64,000 nucleotides of DNA from Caballeronia pedi (GTDB lineage Bacteria; Pseudomonadota; Gammaproteobacteria; Burkholderiales; Burkholderiaceae): NCBI RefSeq assembly GCF_001544915.2, contig NZ_FCOE02000004.1:310001-374000 (forward strand). The letters run 5' to 3'. The position numbers and the translations under genes are program-made. Under the pieces are notes generated by a model. The model was not told the origin of the DNA, did not search any database, and saw only the letters and a list, made by a program, of their open reading frames with translations. Numbering within the stretch: position 1 is the stretch's first letter; each line of letters opens with the position of its first letter. Shown piece after piece: positions 1 to 11,239 of the stretch.

Positions 1-410
1 GGCGCCGCCACCACGGTTTCGGCCGCGCGGCGCGCAACTTCGCGCACGGCACGGTCGAGCAATGTTTCCAGTTCGCTGCCGACGAGCGCCCGAAGCGGCG
101 GGGAACTCGCGCTCGGCATCGCCTTGCGGTCGAGCTTCGCGTGCAACCGAACCAGAATATCGAATCCGTTCAACTGCGCGCGACGCAGCCTGAACGCGTC
201 GCGCGCAAGCCGCTTGATCAGATTGCGCGTGACGGCGCGCGGCGCCTGCTTCTTGCCGATCACCAGTCCGAGCCGCGCTTCCTTTCCGGACGGCTTGCCG
301 TACAGGACGAAGTGCGGCGAGCGACGCCAGGGGCGCAAACGAAAAACGGATGAGAACTCATCCGTTTTCAGCAGCCTTGCGGCCTTGGGGAACGCGGCCT
401 GCGCCGGCAA
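1..410 (-). CDS. rnpA: Ribonuclease P protein component (3' end outside window)
   Basis: Protein subunit of RNase P, which helps the catalytic RNA remove 5' leaders from pre-tRNAs. The minus frame shows the family core [17 protein letters not shown] near the N-terminus and the basic motif [13 protein letters not shown], then runs off the left edge after about 136 codons, close to full family length. No ATG lies in frame. I chose TTG with first base 410 because its product ([15 protein letters not shown]...) starts where I remember relatives starting, and AGGA lies 10 nt upstream. TTG at 431 or 479 would add 7 or 23 residues. It lies 92 bp after rpmH in the same direction, the usual rpmH-rnpA transcript. 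Confidence 0.88.
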   Translation of the reverse strand, partial: MPAQAAFPKAARLLKTDEFSSVFRLRPWRRSPHFVLYGKPSGKEARLGLVIGKKQAPRAVTRNLIKRLARDAFRLRRAQLNGFDILVRLHAKLDRKAMPSASSPPLRALVGSELETLLDRAVREVARRAAETVVAA

Positions 411-502
411 CTGAACGATGTCCTGTCTCAAGACTTCTGTGCGGCGCGTGAGCGGCTCGCCGTCGAGTGCAGCATCCAACCGCGAGCGAACACTCGGCAG
501 AC

Positions 503-637
503 TTAGATTGCCAGGCGCTTGCGGCCCTTCGCGCGGCGAGCGTTGATGACCTTGCGGCCACCAGCGGTCTTCATGCGAACGCGGAAGCCATGGGTGCGCT
601 TGCGGCGCGTCACGGAAGGTTGGTAAGTACGTTTCAT
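503..637 (-). CDS. rpmH: 50S ribosomal protein L34
   Basis: Small basic protein of the large ribosomal subunit. The 44-residue product begins [19 protein letters not shown] and ends in the family's lysine/arginine-rich tail ([11 protein letters not shown]), exactly the usual L34 length. It is too short for most ORF callers but unmistakable. The ATG is preceded by AGTGAGAGCAAC, an acceptable ribosome-binding site. It is first in the rpmH-rnpA unit, which diverges from dnaA across the candidate origin. Confidence 0.97.
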
Positions 638-1041
638 GTTGCTCTCACTTGAGTTGATTGACCGCGCGGGCTTGGCTCCAGTGTGGTCACTGCAAGCGCG
701 ATGGCCGGAGGTTCAGGAATTCTGTTTTCGCGGAACCCGCTATTTAAACCGTTTTCCTATTGACCGTCAATAGCTTAGCACTCGCGAAGGCGCATTCCAG
801 CGCAATTTCGACCCGTCGGACGCGTTGATTTGACCCTGTGGATAACTCGCGCGCCACCCTCGTTTGGCGTTAGAATCTCGCCTTACTCCCAAATATCCGC
901 CCGCTGCTTCGGCCCGCCGTCCGCCCGCAAACCCTTGCGGCGTAAGCCTCCGGAGCATACCTGCTCGGCTGTGCCGGGACTTGTCCGAACGTTCGGCAAG
1001 CACGGCCCGCAGGCGCGGAGCAACCATAACGACCGCATTCG
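638..1041. other. oriC: Candidate chromosome 1 replication origin (oriC) region
   Basis: Non-coding 404 bp between rpmH and dnaA, the usual place for oriC in this group. It holds one perfect DnaA box, TGTGGATAA at 837-845. An AT-richer stretch at 741-780 could serve for unwinding, and a perfect inverted repeat CTATTGAC-C-GTCAATAG lies at 757-773. A weak box-like TGTGGTCAC lies near 681. Only one consensus box is visible, fewer than in enteric origins, so the exact origin boundaries are not defined here. The box also sits about 200 bp upstream of dnaA, suitable for DnaA autoregulation. Confidence 0.55.
742..770 (-). promoter_or_regulatory. Probable sigma-70 promoter of rpmH-rnpA
   Basis: Read on the minus strand, TTGACG (770-765) and TTAAAT (747-742) are separated by 17 bp, about 105 bp upstream of rpmH. 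A perfect 8-bp inverted repeat (757-773) overlaps the -35 element, so the site may also be an operator. Inferred from motif match only. Confidence 0.5.
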
Positions 1042-2568
1042 ATGAACGATTTCTGGGAACACTGTTCCGCACTGCTCGCGCGTGAACTCACGCCGCAGCA
1101 GTACGTCACGTGGATCAAGCCGCTGACCCCGGTCGACTTCGATGCCGACGCGAACACTCTGCGCATCGCCGCTCCCAACCGCTTCAAGCTCGACTGGGTG
1201 AAAAGCCAGTTCTCGGGCCGCATCGCCGACGTCGCGCGCGATTTTTTCAGCGCGCCCATCGACGTGCAATTCGTCCTCGATCCGAAAGCGACCGCGCGCA
1301 ATGCGATCGGCGGTGGCATGAACGCCGCGCCCCGTCCTACCGCGCCCACCGTGGTCGCGCACGCGAACGCCACCGCGCACATCAATGCGCTCGCAGCCGA
1401 AGCGGCGCAGCAGGCGCAAGCCACGCAGGAAGATCAGGCCGATCTCGATCTCCCGAGCCTCGACGCCAACGAAGCCGCCGCTGGCCGGCGCACGTGGCGT
1501 CCGGGCGGCGCTCCGTCGGCGGGCGGTGAAACCGATTCCGCCTACGAGCGTTCGAAGCTCAATCCGGTGCTGACGTTCGACAATTTCGTCACCGGTAAAG
1601 CAAACCAGCTTGCTCGCGCGGCTGCGATTCAGGTCGCGGACAATCCCGGCATCTCGTACAACCCGCTCTTCCTTTATGGCGGCGTGGGCCTGGGCAAGAC
1701 GCACCTGATTCACGCCATCGGCAATCAGTTGTTGATGGACAAGGCCGGCGCGCGCATTCGCTACATTCACGCGGAACAATACGTGTCGGACGTGGTGAAG
1801 GCATACCAGCGCAAGGCGTTCGACGACTTCAAGCGCTACTACCATTCGCTCGACCTGCTGCTCATCGACGATATTCAGTTCTTCTCGGGCAAATCGCGTA
1901 CGCAGGAAGAGTTCTTCTACGCGTTCGAGGCGCTCGTCGCCAACAAGGCGCAGGTCATCATCACGAGCGATACATATCCGAAGGAAATCTCCGGTATCGA
2001 CGATCGCCTGATCTCGCGCTTCGACTCCGGCCTCACGGTCGCGATCGAGCCGCCCGAGCTGGAAATGCGCGTCGCGATTCTCATGCGCAAGGCGCAGTCC
2101 GAAGGCGTGAGTTTGTCGGAAGACGTCGCGTTCTTCGTCGCGAAGCATCTGCGCTCGAACGTGCGCGAACTCGAAGGCGCGTTGCGCAAGATCCTCGCGT
2201 ATTCGAAGTTCCATGGCCGCGACATCACGATCGAGCTGACCAAGGAAGCGCTCAAAGACCTGTTGACGGTGCAGAACCGCCAGATCTCGGTGGAGAACAT
2301 CCAGAAGACGGTCGCCGATTTCTACAACATCAAGGTCGCCGACATGTACTCGAAAAAGCGGCCGGCCAACATTGCGCGCCCGCGCCAGATCGCGATGTAT
2401 CTGGCGAAGGAGCTGACGCAGAAGAGCCTGCCCGAGATCGGCGAACTGTTCGGCGGACGCGATCACACGACCGTGCTGCACGCGGTGCGCAAGATCGCGG
2501 CGGAGCGCGGCACCGACGCGCAACTGAACCACGAACTGCACGTGCTCGAGCAGACGCTGAAGGGCTAA
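1042..2568 (+). CDS. dnaA: Chromosomal replication initiator protein DnaA
   Basis: AAA+ ATPase that binds DnaA boxes at oriC, melts the origin and loads the replicative helicase. The 508-residue product has the N-terminal DnaB-interaction domain ([20 protein letters not shown]), then a long Ala/Gln-rich linker at about 85-165. Walker A GGVGLGKT is at 213-220 and Walker [11 protein letters not shown] near 275. The C-terminal DNA-binding signature [14 protein letters not shown] lies near 470-483. The linker makes it longer than the E. coli protein (467). It faces away from rpmH across the candidate origin and is followed by its own terminator before dnaN. Confidence 0.98.
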   Translation: MNDFWEHCSALLARELTPQQYVTWIKPLTPVDFDADANTLRIAAPNRFKLDWVKSQFSGRIADVARDFFSAPIDVQFVLDPKATARNAIGGGMNAAPRPTAPTVVAHANATAHINALAAEAAQQAQATQEDQADLDLPSLDANEAAAGRRTWRPGGAPSAGGETDSAYERSKLNPVLTFDNFVTGKANQLARAAAIQVADNPGISYNPLFLYGGVGLGKTHLIHAIGNQLLMDKAGARIRYIHAEQYVSDVVKAYQRKAFDDFKRYYHSLDLLLIDDIQFFSGKSRTQEEFFYAFEALVANKAQVIITSDTYPKEISGIDDRLISRFDSGLTVAIEPPELEMRVAILMRKAQSEGVSLSEDVAFFVAKHLRSNVRELEGALRKILAYSKFHGRDITIELTKEALKDLLTVQNRQISVENIQKTVADFYNIKVADMYSKKRPANIARPRQIAMYLAKELTQKSLPEIGELFGGRDHTTVLHAVRKIAAERGTDAQLNHELHVLEQTLKG

Positions 2569-2640
2569 GGCATCGGCGGGCGCGGCGAGAAGAACGCACG
2601 CGTCATTTATTGCGTTCGAAAGCCTGTTTTTTGACGAAAA

Positions 2641-2671
2641 CGCCCCCAATTTTAGGGGGCGGTTCCGTTTT
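2641..2671 (+). terminator. Terminator after dnaA
   Basis: Perfect 7-bp stem CGCCCCC (2641-2647) / GGGGGCG (2655-2661) with loop AATTTTA, followed by GTTCCGTTTT. It lies about 70 bp after the dnaA stop and separates dnaA from dnaN transcription, at least partly. The U-tract is interrupted. Confidence 0.7.
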
Positions 2672-2833
2672 GAGGCACAATATAGGTTTAGCCGTCCGTG
2701 GCCTGGGCGGCTTTCGAGCGCAGTTTTCGCGAGTGACCGGCGGGGGGCCGGCAACGCGTGTTACGAGGTTGTCCGTTGGGCAAATCTGGTGGCGAAACCG
2801 GCGGACAGGCCGTCACATCAACGAAGGAACTCT

Positions 2834-3937
2834 ATGCAACTGGTCAAGACCGAACGAGATAATCTTCTAAGGCCGCTGCAAACCGTGAGCGGTATCGTAG
2901 AACGCCGCCATACGTTGCCGATCCTCGCCAATTTGCTCATTACCAAGAACGGCGCGGATGTGTCGTTCCTCTCGACCGACCTCGAACTCCAGATCACGAC
3001 CCGCGCCGATTTCGGCGTCGGCAGCGACCAGGTCGCCACCACGGTCGCCGCGCGCAAGCTGCTCGACATTCTGCGCGCGATGCCTTCGGGCGAAGTCGTG
3101 CTCGACCTCTCCGACAAGCGCCTGACCGTGCGTTCCGGCAAGAGCCGTTTCGCGCTGCAGACGCTCGCCGCTGACGAATTTCCCACCGTCAACCAGGCTA
3201 CTGACTTCGGCGCGAGCCTTTCGGTTCCGCAGAAGACGTTCCGCCAGTTGCTCGGCATGGTCTATTTCGCGATGGCCCAGCAGGACATCCGCTACTACCT
3301 GAACGGCATGTTGCTGGTGGTGGACGGCGACCAGTTGATGGCGGTCGCGACCGACGGCCACCGTCTCGCGTTCTCGTCGATGAAGATCGAAGGTTCGTTC
3401 GCGCGCCAGGAAGTGATCATCCCGCGCAAGACGATTCTCGAACTCCAGCGTTTGCTCGAAGACATCGACGATTCGCTGAAGATCGACATCGCCGCGACGC
3501 AGGTGAAGTTCAGCTTCGGCCAGGTCGAACTCGTGTCGAAGCTCGTCGAGGGCAAGTTCCCCGACTTCCAGCGCGTGATTCCGAAGTCGCACAAGAACAC
3601 GTTCGAAATCGGCCGTGAAGAATTGCAGCGTTCGTTGCAGCGCGCGGCCATTCTGACCTCCGACAAATTCAAGGGCGTGCGCTGCCTGGTCGAGCCGGGC
3701 CAGCTCAAGATCATGTCGACCAACGCCGACCAGGAAGAGGCGCAGGAAGAGCTGGAGATCGCCTATCAGGGCGATTCCGTCGATATCGGATTCAACGTCA
3801 CTTATCTGCTCGACGTGCTCGCGAATCTGAAGGTCGACACGCTCAAGGTGAGCCTTGGCGACGCCAATTCCAGCGCGCTCATCACGATTCCCGAGAACGA
3901 GGAATTCAAATACGTGGTGATGCCGATGCGTATCTGA
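2834..3937 (+). CDS. dnaN: DNA polymerase III beta subunit (sliding clamp)
   Basis: Ring-shaped processivity clamp that tethers polymerase III and many repair factors to DNA. The 367-residue product starts MQLVKTERDNLLRPLQTVSG and contains the clamp signature RHTLPILANLL near residue 22. It ends EFKYVVMPMRI, the conserved C-terminal strand that forms the peptide-binding pocket. ATG at 2834 was chosen over an upstream in-frame ATG at 2789 because AAGGA sits 6 nt before it and the N-terminus then matches the family. It lies between dnaA and gyrB, each with an intervening terminator. Confidence 0.98.
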   Translation: MQLVKTERDNLLRPLQTVSGIVERRHTLPILANLLITKNGADVSFLSTDLELQITTRADFGVGSDQVATTVAARKLLDILRAMPSGEVVLDLSDKRLTVRSGKSRFALQTLAADEFPTVNQATDFGASLSVPQKTFRQLLGMVYFAMAQQDIRYYLNGMLLVVDGDQLMAVATDGHRLAFSSMKIEGSFARQEVIIPRKTILELQRLLEDIDDSLKIDIAATQVKFSFGQVELVSKLVEGKFPDFQRVIPKSHKNTFEIGREELQRSLQRAAILTSDKFKGVRCLVEPGQLKIMSTNADQEEAQEELEIAYQGDSVDIGFNVTYLLDVLANLKVDTLKVSLGDANSSALITIPENEEFKYVVMPMRI

Positions 3938-3959
3938 CGCGCGCAATACCGAGAACACT

Positions 3960-3990
3960 CCAAGGGGCGGCGCGCCCCTTTGGTGTTTTT
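3960..3990 (+). terminator. Terminator after dnaN
   Basis: Stem AAGGGGCG (3962-3969) / CGCCCCTT (3973-3980) with a GCG loop, then a T-run at 3986-3990. It is 25 bp after the dnaN stop and upstream of gyrB. Confidence 0.8.
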
Positions 3991-4002
3991 AAGGTGTTTT
4001 GA

Positions 4003-6534
<2,532 letters not shown>

Positions 6535-6562
6535 GGAGACTTGCGCAACGCCAGCCTCTTCG

Positions 6563-6612
6563 AAGCCCGCGAAATTCGGCGCAGCACGCGCCGGTTTTCG
6601 CGGGCTTTTTTG
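6563..6612. terminator. Terminator between gyrB and the AraC-type gene
   Basis: AGCCCGCGAAA (6564-6574) pairs with TTTCGCGGGCT (6596-6606). The loop contains a second small stem (GGCGC...GCGCC), and a T-run follows at 6606-6611. It lies between the two convergent stop codons and probably stops gyrB transcription. Its A-rich left flank is too short for a strong terminator in the other direction. Confidence 0.75.
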
Positions 6613-6614
6613 GT

Positions 6615-7475
6615 TTAAGCAACCGCCTTCAGCGCCACCCAAATCTCCGTCACCAGATCCGCCGGCGCCGTCTCTCTCGGATCGGTCACATAAATCTCGA
6701 ACACCGGCGCGTCGCCCGTTTCCCGTCCCGACTGCGGCAACCATTCCCCATACAGCCACTGATACGCGAAGCAAAGCTGCGCATACGGCCCGACGTGCGT
6801 GAGCACCGCAAACTCTCCGCCCGCGACTTCCACGCGCGACACCGGCGCTTCGAATTTCACCGCATCCGGCTCGAACAACTCGCAACACGCCATCGAGCGA
6901 AGCTCATCTTCGGCCACGGCGGCCGGATCGTCGAAATAAATTCCCAGAGAGCGCGCCCGGGGATCGACCAATCCCCGCACCGTGAGCCAGTGGAACAGCA
7001 TCTCGAACGCCCGCCCGATGTTCATATACGACCCGCGATGCTCCATCGCGGCGACGGTAAAACCACGCTGAGTACGAATATCGACTTGATGCATCGCCGT
7101 GTCTCCTGATCGAATTTCATCCAAAGGAACAAACATCGAAGCGCCGCCTTCCGTACGAAACTGCCCCGGCGCCATCCGGTAACTCGCCTGAAACGCCCGC
7201 GAAAACGCCTGCACGCTGCCATATCCGGCGCGCTCGGCGATCGAATCGATCGGCACCGCGCCATGCACGAGCTCATTCGCCGCCCGATGCAAGCGCAATC
7301 GCCGCACGGTCGCCGCCGCCGTTTCGCCATAGAACGCGTGATAAATCCGATGCCAGTGATACGGCGACAAACACGCCACCTCGGCGAGCCGATTGAGGTC
7401 CAGTTCGTCATCCAGATGATCGTGGATATACGCGACCACGCGCGCGAGCCGCGCCTCATAGACCCTGCCGTTCAT
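6615..7475 (-). CDS. AraC-family regulator with GyrI-like ligand-binding domain
   Basis: Predicted transcription factor. The N-terminal 100 residues form an AraC-type double helix-turn-helix (RLARVVAYIHDHLDDELDLN ... SPYHWHRIYHAFYGET ... AERAGYGSVQAFSRAFQASY). The rest is a GyrI-like/AraC effector-binding domain of the Rob/BltR type that binds lipophilic cations or other small ligands. The start (first base 7475, MNGRVYEARL) has GGAG 7 nt upstream; a longer open frame reaches 7601 but lacks such a site. Product 286 residues. It is convergent with gyrB, and the target genes are unknown. Family certain, ligand not. Confidence 0.85.
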   Translation of the reverse strand: MNGRVYEARLARVVAYIHDHLDDELDLNRLAEVACLSPYHWHRIYHAFYGETAAATVRRLRLHRAANELVHGAVPIDSIAERAGYGSVQAFSRAFQASYRMAPGQFRTEGGASMFVPLDEIRSGDTAMHQVDIRTQRGFTVAAMEHRGSYMNIGRAFEMLFHWLTVRGLVDPRARSLGIYFDDPAAVAEDELRSMACCELFEPDAVKFEAPVSRVEVAGGEFAVLTHVGPYAQLCFAYQWLYGEWLPQSGRETGDAPVFEIYVTDPRETAPADLVTEIWVALKAVA

Positions 7476-7628
7476 CGTGCGCTCCGGAAAGAAAACTCGA
7501 TGAAAGAAAAGTAGCACGACCCGCTTTAGCATTTCTTGCGGACTTGCGCGGACCGCGTCGGCATCAGACACGCGTACACTTTCGCCTTTGAGCGCACGCA
7601 CGTGCCACGAAACGAGAGAAATACGAAT

Positions 7629-7823
7629 ATGTTCACCTGTCGAAACCAGTCCTGCGGCGCGGAGTGGGCGCTATCCGACGTCGTCATCAAGAACGAGGGC
7701 CAGGGCCTTCTGTTCCGCTGCCCGATGTGCGGCGCGCGCAACTACGTCGAACGCCACGATGCCGACGATGGCACCGCCACGTACGAGCAGATCACCGACA
7801 TCCCGCCGCGCGGAACCCGCTGA
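7629..7823 (+). CDS. Small zinc-ribbon protein of unknown function
   Basis: A 64-residue product with four cysteines in two pairs, C4/C9 (CRNQSC) and C32/C35 (CPMC), spaced as a zinc ribbon, and an acidic tail. No membrane segment or enzyme motif is visible. GAGAGA lies about 10 nt before ATG 7629, which fits better than the in-frame ATG at 7536. The stop is 4 bp before the dbpA start, so the two are probably co-transcribed and translationally coupled. A role in RNA or ribosome metabolism is only a guess from that neighbour. Confidence 0.7.
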   Translation: MFTCRNQSCGAEWALSDVVIKNEGQGLLFRCPMCGARNYVERHDADDGTATYEQITDIPPRGTR

Positions 7824-7827
7824 AACC

Positions 7828-9210
7828 ATGACCACAGAAACCTCCTTCAGCAGCTTGCCGCTCTCACCGGCGATGCAGTCGAACCTGCAGCAGCTCGGCT
7901 ATCTGTCGATGACGCCGATCCAGGCCGCGAGCCTGCCGCCGGCGCTCGCGGGCCACGATCTCATCGCGCAGGCGAAAACGGGCAGCGGCAAGACCGCGGC
8001 CTTCACGCTGCCGCTGCTTTCCCGCCTCGACGCGAGCCAGTTCGACGTGCAGGCGCTCATCCTCTGTCCGACGCGCGAACTCGCTGATCAGGTCACGCAG
8101 GAAGTCCGCCGCCTCGCGCGCGCGGAAGAGAACGTGAAAGTGCTGACGCTGTGCGGCGGCACGCCGATGCGTCCGCAGGTCGCGAGCCTCGAACACGGCG
8201 CGCATATCGTCGTGGGAACGCCGGGCCGCATCATGGATCATCTGGAGCGCGGCACGCTCACGCTCGGAGCCGTACGCACGCTGGTTCTCGACGAAGCGGA
8301 CCGCATGCTCGACATGGGCTTCTTCGACGACATCGCGTCGGTGGCGCGCCAGTGCCCGAAGGATCGCCAGACCTTGCTGTTTTCGGCGACGTATCCGGAA
8401 GGCATCGTGAAACTGAGCCAGCAGTTCCTGCGCAATCCGCGCGAGATCAAGCTCACAGAACGGCACAGCAACGCGAAGATCAAGCAGATTTTCTATCAAG
8501 TGGAGGACCAAGATCGTCTGCATGCGGTCGGCCTGTTGCTCGACCACTATCGCCCGGTGAGCACGATCGCTTTCTGCAACACCAAGCAGCAGTGCCGCGA
8601 TCTGCTCGACGTGCTGCGCGCGCAAGGTTTCGAAGCGCTGACGCTGCACGGCGAACTGGAGCAGCGCGAACGCGATCAGGTGCTGGTGCAGTTCGCGAAC
8701 CGCAGTTGCTCGGTGCTCGTCGCGACCGATGTCGCCGCGCGCGGTCTCGACATCGCGCAACTGGAAGCGGTGATCAACGTCGATGTGACGCCCGATCCGG
8801 AAGTGCATGTGCATCGCATCGGCCGCACGGGCCGTGGCGATGAGGAAGGCTGGGCGCTGTCGCTCGCGAGCATGGACGAGATGGGGCGCGTCGGCTCGAT
8901 CGAACAGGCGCAGCGCGCGGAAGTGGAATGGCATCCGCTGACCGAACTGACGTCAGCGGAACCGGGTCATCTGAAGCCGCCGATGGCGACGTTGCAAATC
9001 CTCGGCGGCCGCAAGGACAAGATCCGTCCCGGCGACGTGCTCGGCGCGCTCACCGGCGAAGCGGGCTTCGACGGCAAGCAGATCGGCAAGATCAACGTGA
9101 TGGACATGGTGACGTACGTGGCCGTCGAACGGAATATCGCCGATGCCGCCGAGCGCAAGCTGGGCGCGGGCAAGCTCAAGGGCCGCAAGGTGAAGGTGCG
9201 GCGCATGTGA
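7828..9210 (+). CDS. dbpA: ATP-dependent RNA helicase DbpA
   Basis: DEAD-box helicase that remodels 23S rRNA during late assembly of the large ribosomal subunit. The 460-residue product has AQAKTGSGKT (47-56), PTRELADQV, VLDEADRMLDMGFF, SAT, RGLDIAQ and HRIGRTGRGDEEG in order. The C-terminal RNA-binding domain (about 390-460, ILGGRKDKIRPGDVLGAL) is the DbpA type that recognises hairpin 92 of 23S rRNA. This separates it from RhlE/RhlB-type helicases. Length matches E. coli DbpA (457). ATG 7828 follows the zinc-ribbon gene by 4 bp. Confidence 0.95.
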   Translation: MTTETSFSSLPLSPAMQSNLQQLGYLSMTPIQAASLPPALAGHDLIAQAKTGSGKTAAFTLPLLSRLDASQFDVQALILCPTRELADQVTQEVRRLARAEENVKVLTLCGGTPMRPQVASLEHGAHIVVGTPGRIMDHLERGTLTLGAVRTLVLDEADRMLDMGFFDDIASVARQCPKDRQTLLFSATYPEGIVKLSQQFLRNPREIKLTERHSNAKIKQIFYQVEDQDRLHAVGLLLDHYRPVSTIAFCNTKQQCRDLLDVLRAQGFEALTLHGELEQRERDQVLVQFANRSCSVLVATDVAARGLDIAQLEAVINVDVTPDPEVHVHRIGRTGRGDEEGWALSLASMDEMGRVGSIEQAQRAEVEWHPLTELTSAEPGHLKPPMATLQILGGRKDKIRPGDVLGALTGEAGFDGKQIGKINVMDMVTYVAVERNIADAAERKLGAGKLKGRKVKVRRM

Positions 9211-9213
9211 GCG

Positions 9214-10647
9214 TCAGGCTTTTTGCGACGGCTCCCGCGCGATGCCGTCCGTTGCCGCCTTCGACGGGTTGCGCGTGACCAGCCGCAAACCGCTCGCGAT
9301 ACTGCCCACGCCCGCGAAGGCCGCGCCGAGCGAGAGCGCGAGCGCCGGACCATGCTTTCCGGCGATGCTGAAGCACAGCGCGACGAGCGCCGCGCCCGTC
9401 GCCTGTCCGATCAGGCGCGATGTCGCGATCGTGCCGCTCGCGCCGCCACTGCGTTCGCGCGGCGCGCTCGACATGAACGCCTTCAAATTCGGCGACTGAA
9501 AGAAACCGAAGCCCGCGCCGCAGATCGCCATGCGGATGCAGATTTCCAGCGCATGCGGCTGCGCCGGCAGCATCGCGAGCGACACCATCCCCACGCACAG
9601 AATCGCCAGTCCGACGCCGCCCAGCAAACCGGGTGAATGGCGATCGGACAGGCGTCCCGCGATCGGCGCCATCAACGCGACGAGCGCGGACCACGGCGTC
9701 ATCAGAAAGCCCGTCTCGACCTGGCTGCGGCCCAGCACGCTCTCGAAGAAGAACGGCAGCGACACGAACGCGAGCCCTTGCGCGGCGAACGAGCAGATCG
9801 CGGTCATGGTCGAGAGCGCGAACATCGGGCGGCGAAAGAGATCGACGGGCAGCATCGGCGCGGGATGGCCGCGTTCACGTCGCAGCAATAGCGCGCCCGC
9901 GATAAGTGCGACGCCGAAGGCCGCGAGCACGGTTTGCGCGGGCGCGCGCTGGGCCGCTTCGCCGAGCGCGAAAATCAGCGCGGCGAAGGTGACGACGTTG
10001 AGCAATGCCGCGATACGATCGAAGCCGTGTTCGGCGCGCTTCGTCTGCGGCAGCGACGGCCACGCGATCATCAACGCGAACACGCCGACCGGCAAATTGA
10101 CCGCGAAGAGCCACGGCCACGTGCCGAGCGAAAGGACGATCGACGCGACCGTCGGCCCGATCGCGAACGCGATGCCGACCACGAGCGCATTCAGCCCGAC
10201 GCCGCGCCCCAGCCGATGCGGCGGAAAGATCGCGCTGATGAGCGCCGCGTTGACGCTCATGATCGCGCTCGCGCCGAGGCCTTGCAGCAGACGCGCGGCG
10301 ACGAGCGTCGGCAGCGACCACGAGAACGCGCACACGGCGGAGGCGATGAGGAACACGACGAGCCCGCCGAGATACACGCGCCGATGACCGAGGATGCCGC
10401 CGAGCGCGGCGAGCGGCAACAAGGTTGCGACCATCGCGAGTTGATACGCGTTGATGATCCAGACCGACGCGGCGGGCGTCGTGTGCAGATCGGCGGCGAT
10501 GGCCGGCAACGCCGTGTTGGCGATAGCGGTATCGAGTGTCGCGAGCGCGACCGAGAGCAGGATCGCGGCCATGCCGCGGCGCTCGAGCGGGGTCATCGGG
10601 GCGTCGGGGTCGTGCGGCAGAGTTTGGGCGCGTTCTTCGGTGGGCAC
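9214..10647 (-). CDS. MFS drug/solute exporter (DHA2-like)
   Basis: Inner-membrane proton-driven exporter. The product (about 477 residues) is almost wholly hydrophobic helices. It opens with the DHA2 signature ATLDTAIANTALPAIAADL and continues SVWIINAYQLA, the pattern of EmrB/QacA-type multidrug transporters. Later features include the motif-A-like loop GRLSDRHSPGLLGGVG. The start is uncertain: GTG with first base 10647 has a GGA about 10 nt upstream, and ATG at 10596 would remove 17 residues. It is convergent with dbpA with no visible terminator. No EmrA-type partner lies beside it, and its substrate is unknown. Confidence 0.85.
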   Translation of the reverse strand: MPTEERAQTLPHDPDAPMTPLERRGMAAILLSVALATLDTAIANTALPAIAADLHTTPAASVWIINAYQLAMVATLLPLAALGGILGHRRVYLGGLVVFLIASAVCAFSWSLPTLVAARLLQGLGASAIMSVNAALISAIFPPHRLGRGVGLNALVVGIAFAIGPTVASIVLSLGTWPWLFAVNLPVGVFALMIAWPSLPQTKRAEHGFDRIAALLNVVTFAALIFALGEAAQRAPAQTVLAAFGVALIAGALLLRRERGHPAPMLPVDLFRRPMFALSTMTAICSFAAQGLAFVSLPFFFESVLGRSQVETGFLMTPWSALVALMAPIAGRLSDRHSPGLLGGVGLAILCVGMVSLAMLPAQPHALEICIRMAICGAGFGFFQSPNLKAFMSSAPRERSGGASGTIATSRLIGQATGAALVALCFSIAGKHGPALALSLGAAFAGVGSIASGLRLVTRNPSKAATDGIAREPSQKA

Positions 10648-10782
10648 GGCAGGAATTCCGGATGTAAGCGGAAGGAGAATAATCCGAAACGATACGGGAA
10701 GATGCGGGTTTTCGCTGAGTGGGGGCGCGGGAGCTTTCAAAGCGATATCAGCGGTTATGCTGTGCGCACAAGGACGGAGATG

Positions 10783-11172
10783 ATGATGGCGATTCGCATC
10801 GTGAGATTGGGGACGCCGCGTGCGGCGGATGAAGGGTTGCGTATCGGCACGGTGCGGCGGCCGCCGCGTGGGGTGCCGAAGGCCGAGTTCGCAAAGCGTG
10901 ATTTTTATGACGTGTGGTATCCGGTGCTTTCGCCGTCGCAGGAGCTGGTGACGGCAGCGCTTCACGCGGAGGATGACAAGGCATGGCGCGCGTTCGTGAA
11001 GAATTTCAAGGCGGAGATGGCCGAATCGGATGCGAGCAGGACGCTGGATCTGCTCGCGGCGTTATCGCACCAGACGAATATGTCGGTCGGGTGCTATTGC
11101 GAGGATGAGGCGCGGTGTCATCGGTCGGTGCTGCGGGAGTTGTTGACGGCGCGTGGGGCGGAGGTGATTTGA
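10783..11172 (+). CDS. DUF488 family protein
   Basis: A cytoplasmic protein of about 129 residues from the DUF488 (YeaO-like) family, whose biochemical role is not established. The family signature is the C-terminal CYCEDEARCHRSVLREL with its conserved Cys-His-Arg. The start is ambiguous among three tandem ATGs (10780, 10783, 10786) behind AAGGA; 10783 gives 8-nt spacing. It diverges from the MFS gene, with about 135 bp between them. Its stop at 11172 overlaps by 3 bp the partial copy of the tRNA-Lys 3' end at 11170-11191. Confidence 0.8.
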   Translation: MMAIRIVRLGTPRAADEGLRIGTVRRPPRGVPKAEFAKRDFYDVWYPVLSPSQELVTAALHAEDDKAWRAFVKNFKAEMAESDASRTLDLLAALSHQTNMSVGCYCEDEARCHRSVLRELLTARGAEVI

Positions 11173-11191
11173 ATCGGGTGGTGGGGCGTGA
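11170..11191. repeat. Partial copy of the tRNA-Lys 3' end (candidate att scar)
   Basis: Positions 11170-11191 match 11891-11912 at 21 of 22 bases, including 15 consecutive identical bases (GGTGGTGGGGCGTGA). The second copy covers the 3' end of the tRNA-Lys gene (acceptor strand plus CCA). A displaced fragment of a tRNA 3' end is the classic product of tyrosine-recombinase integration at a tRNA gene. The two copies bracket about 700 bp. Confidence 0.55.
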
Positions 11192-11239
11192 CTGGGCATG
11201 AGTGAGCGCGCCGTCGGTCTCGAAGTCTTCAATCAGCCG

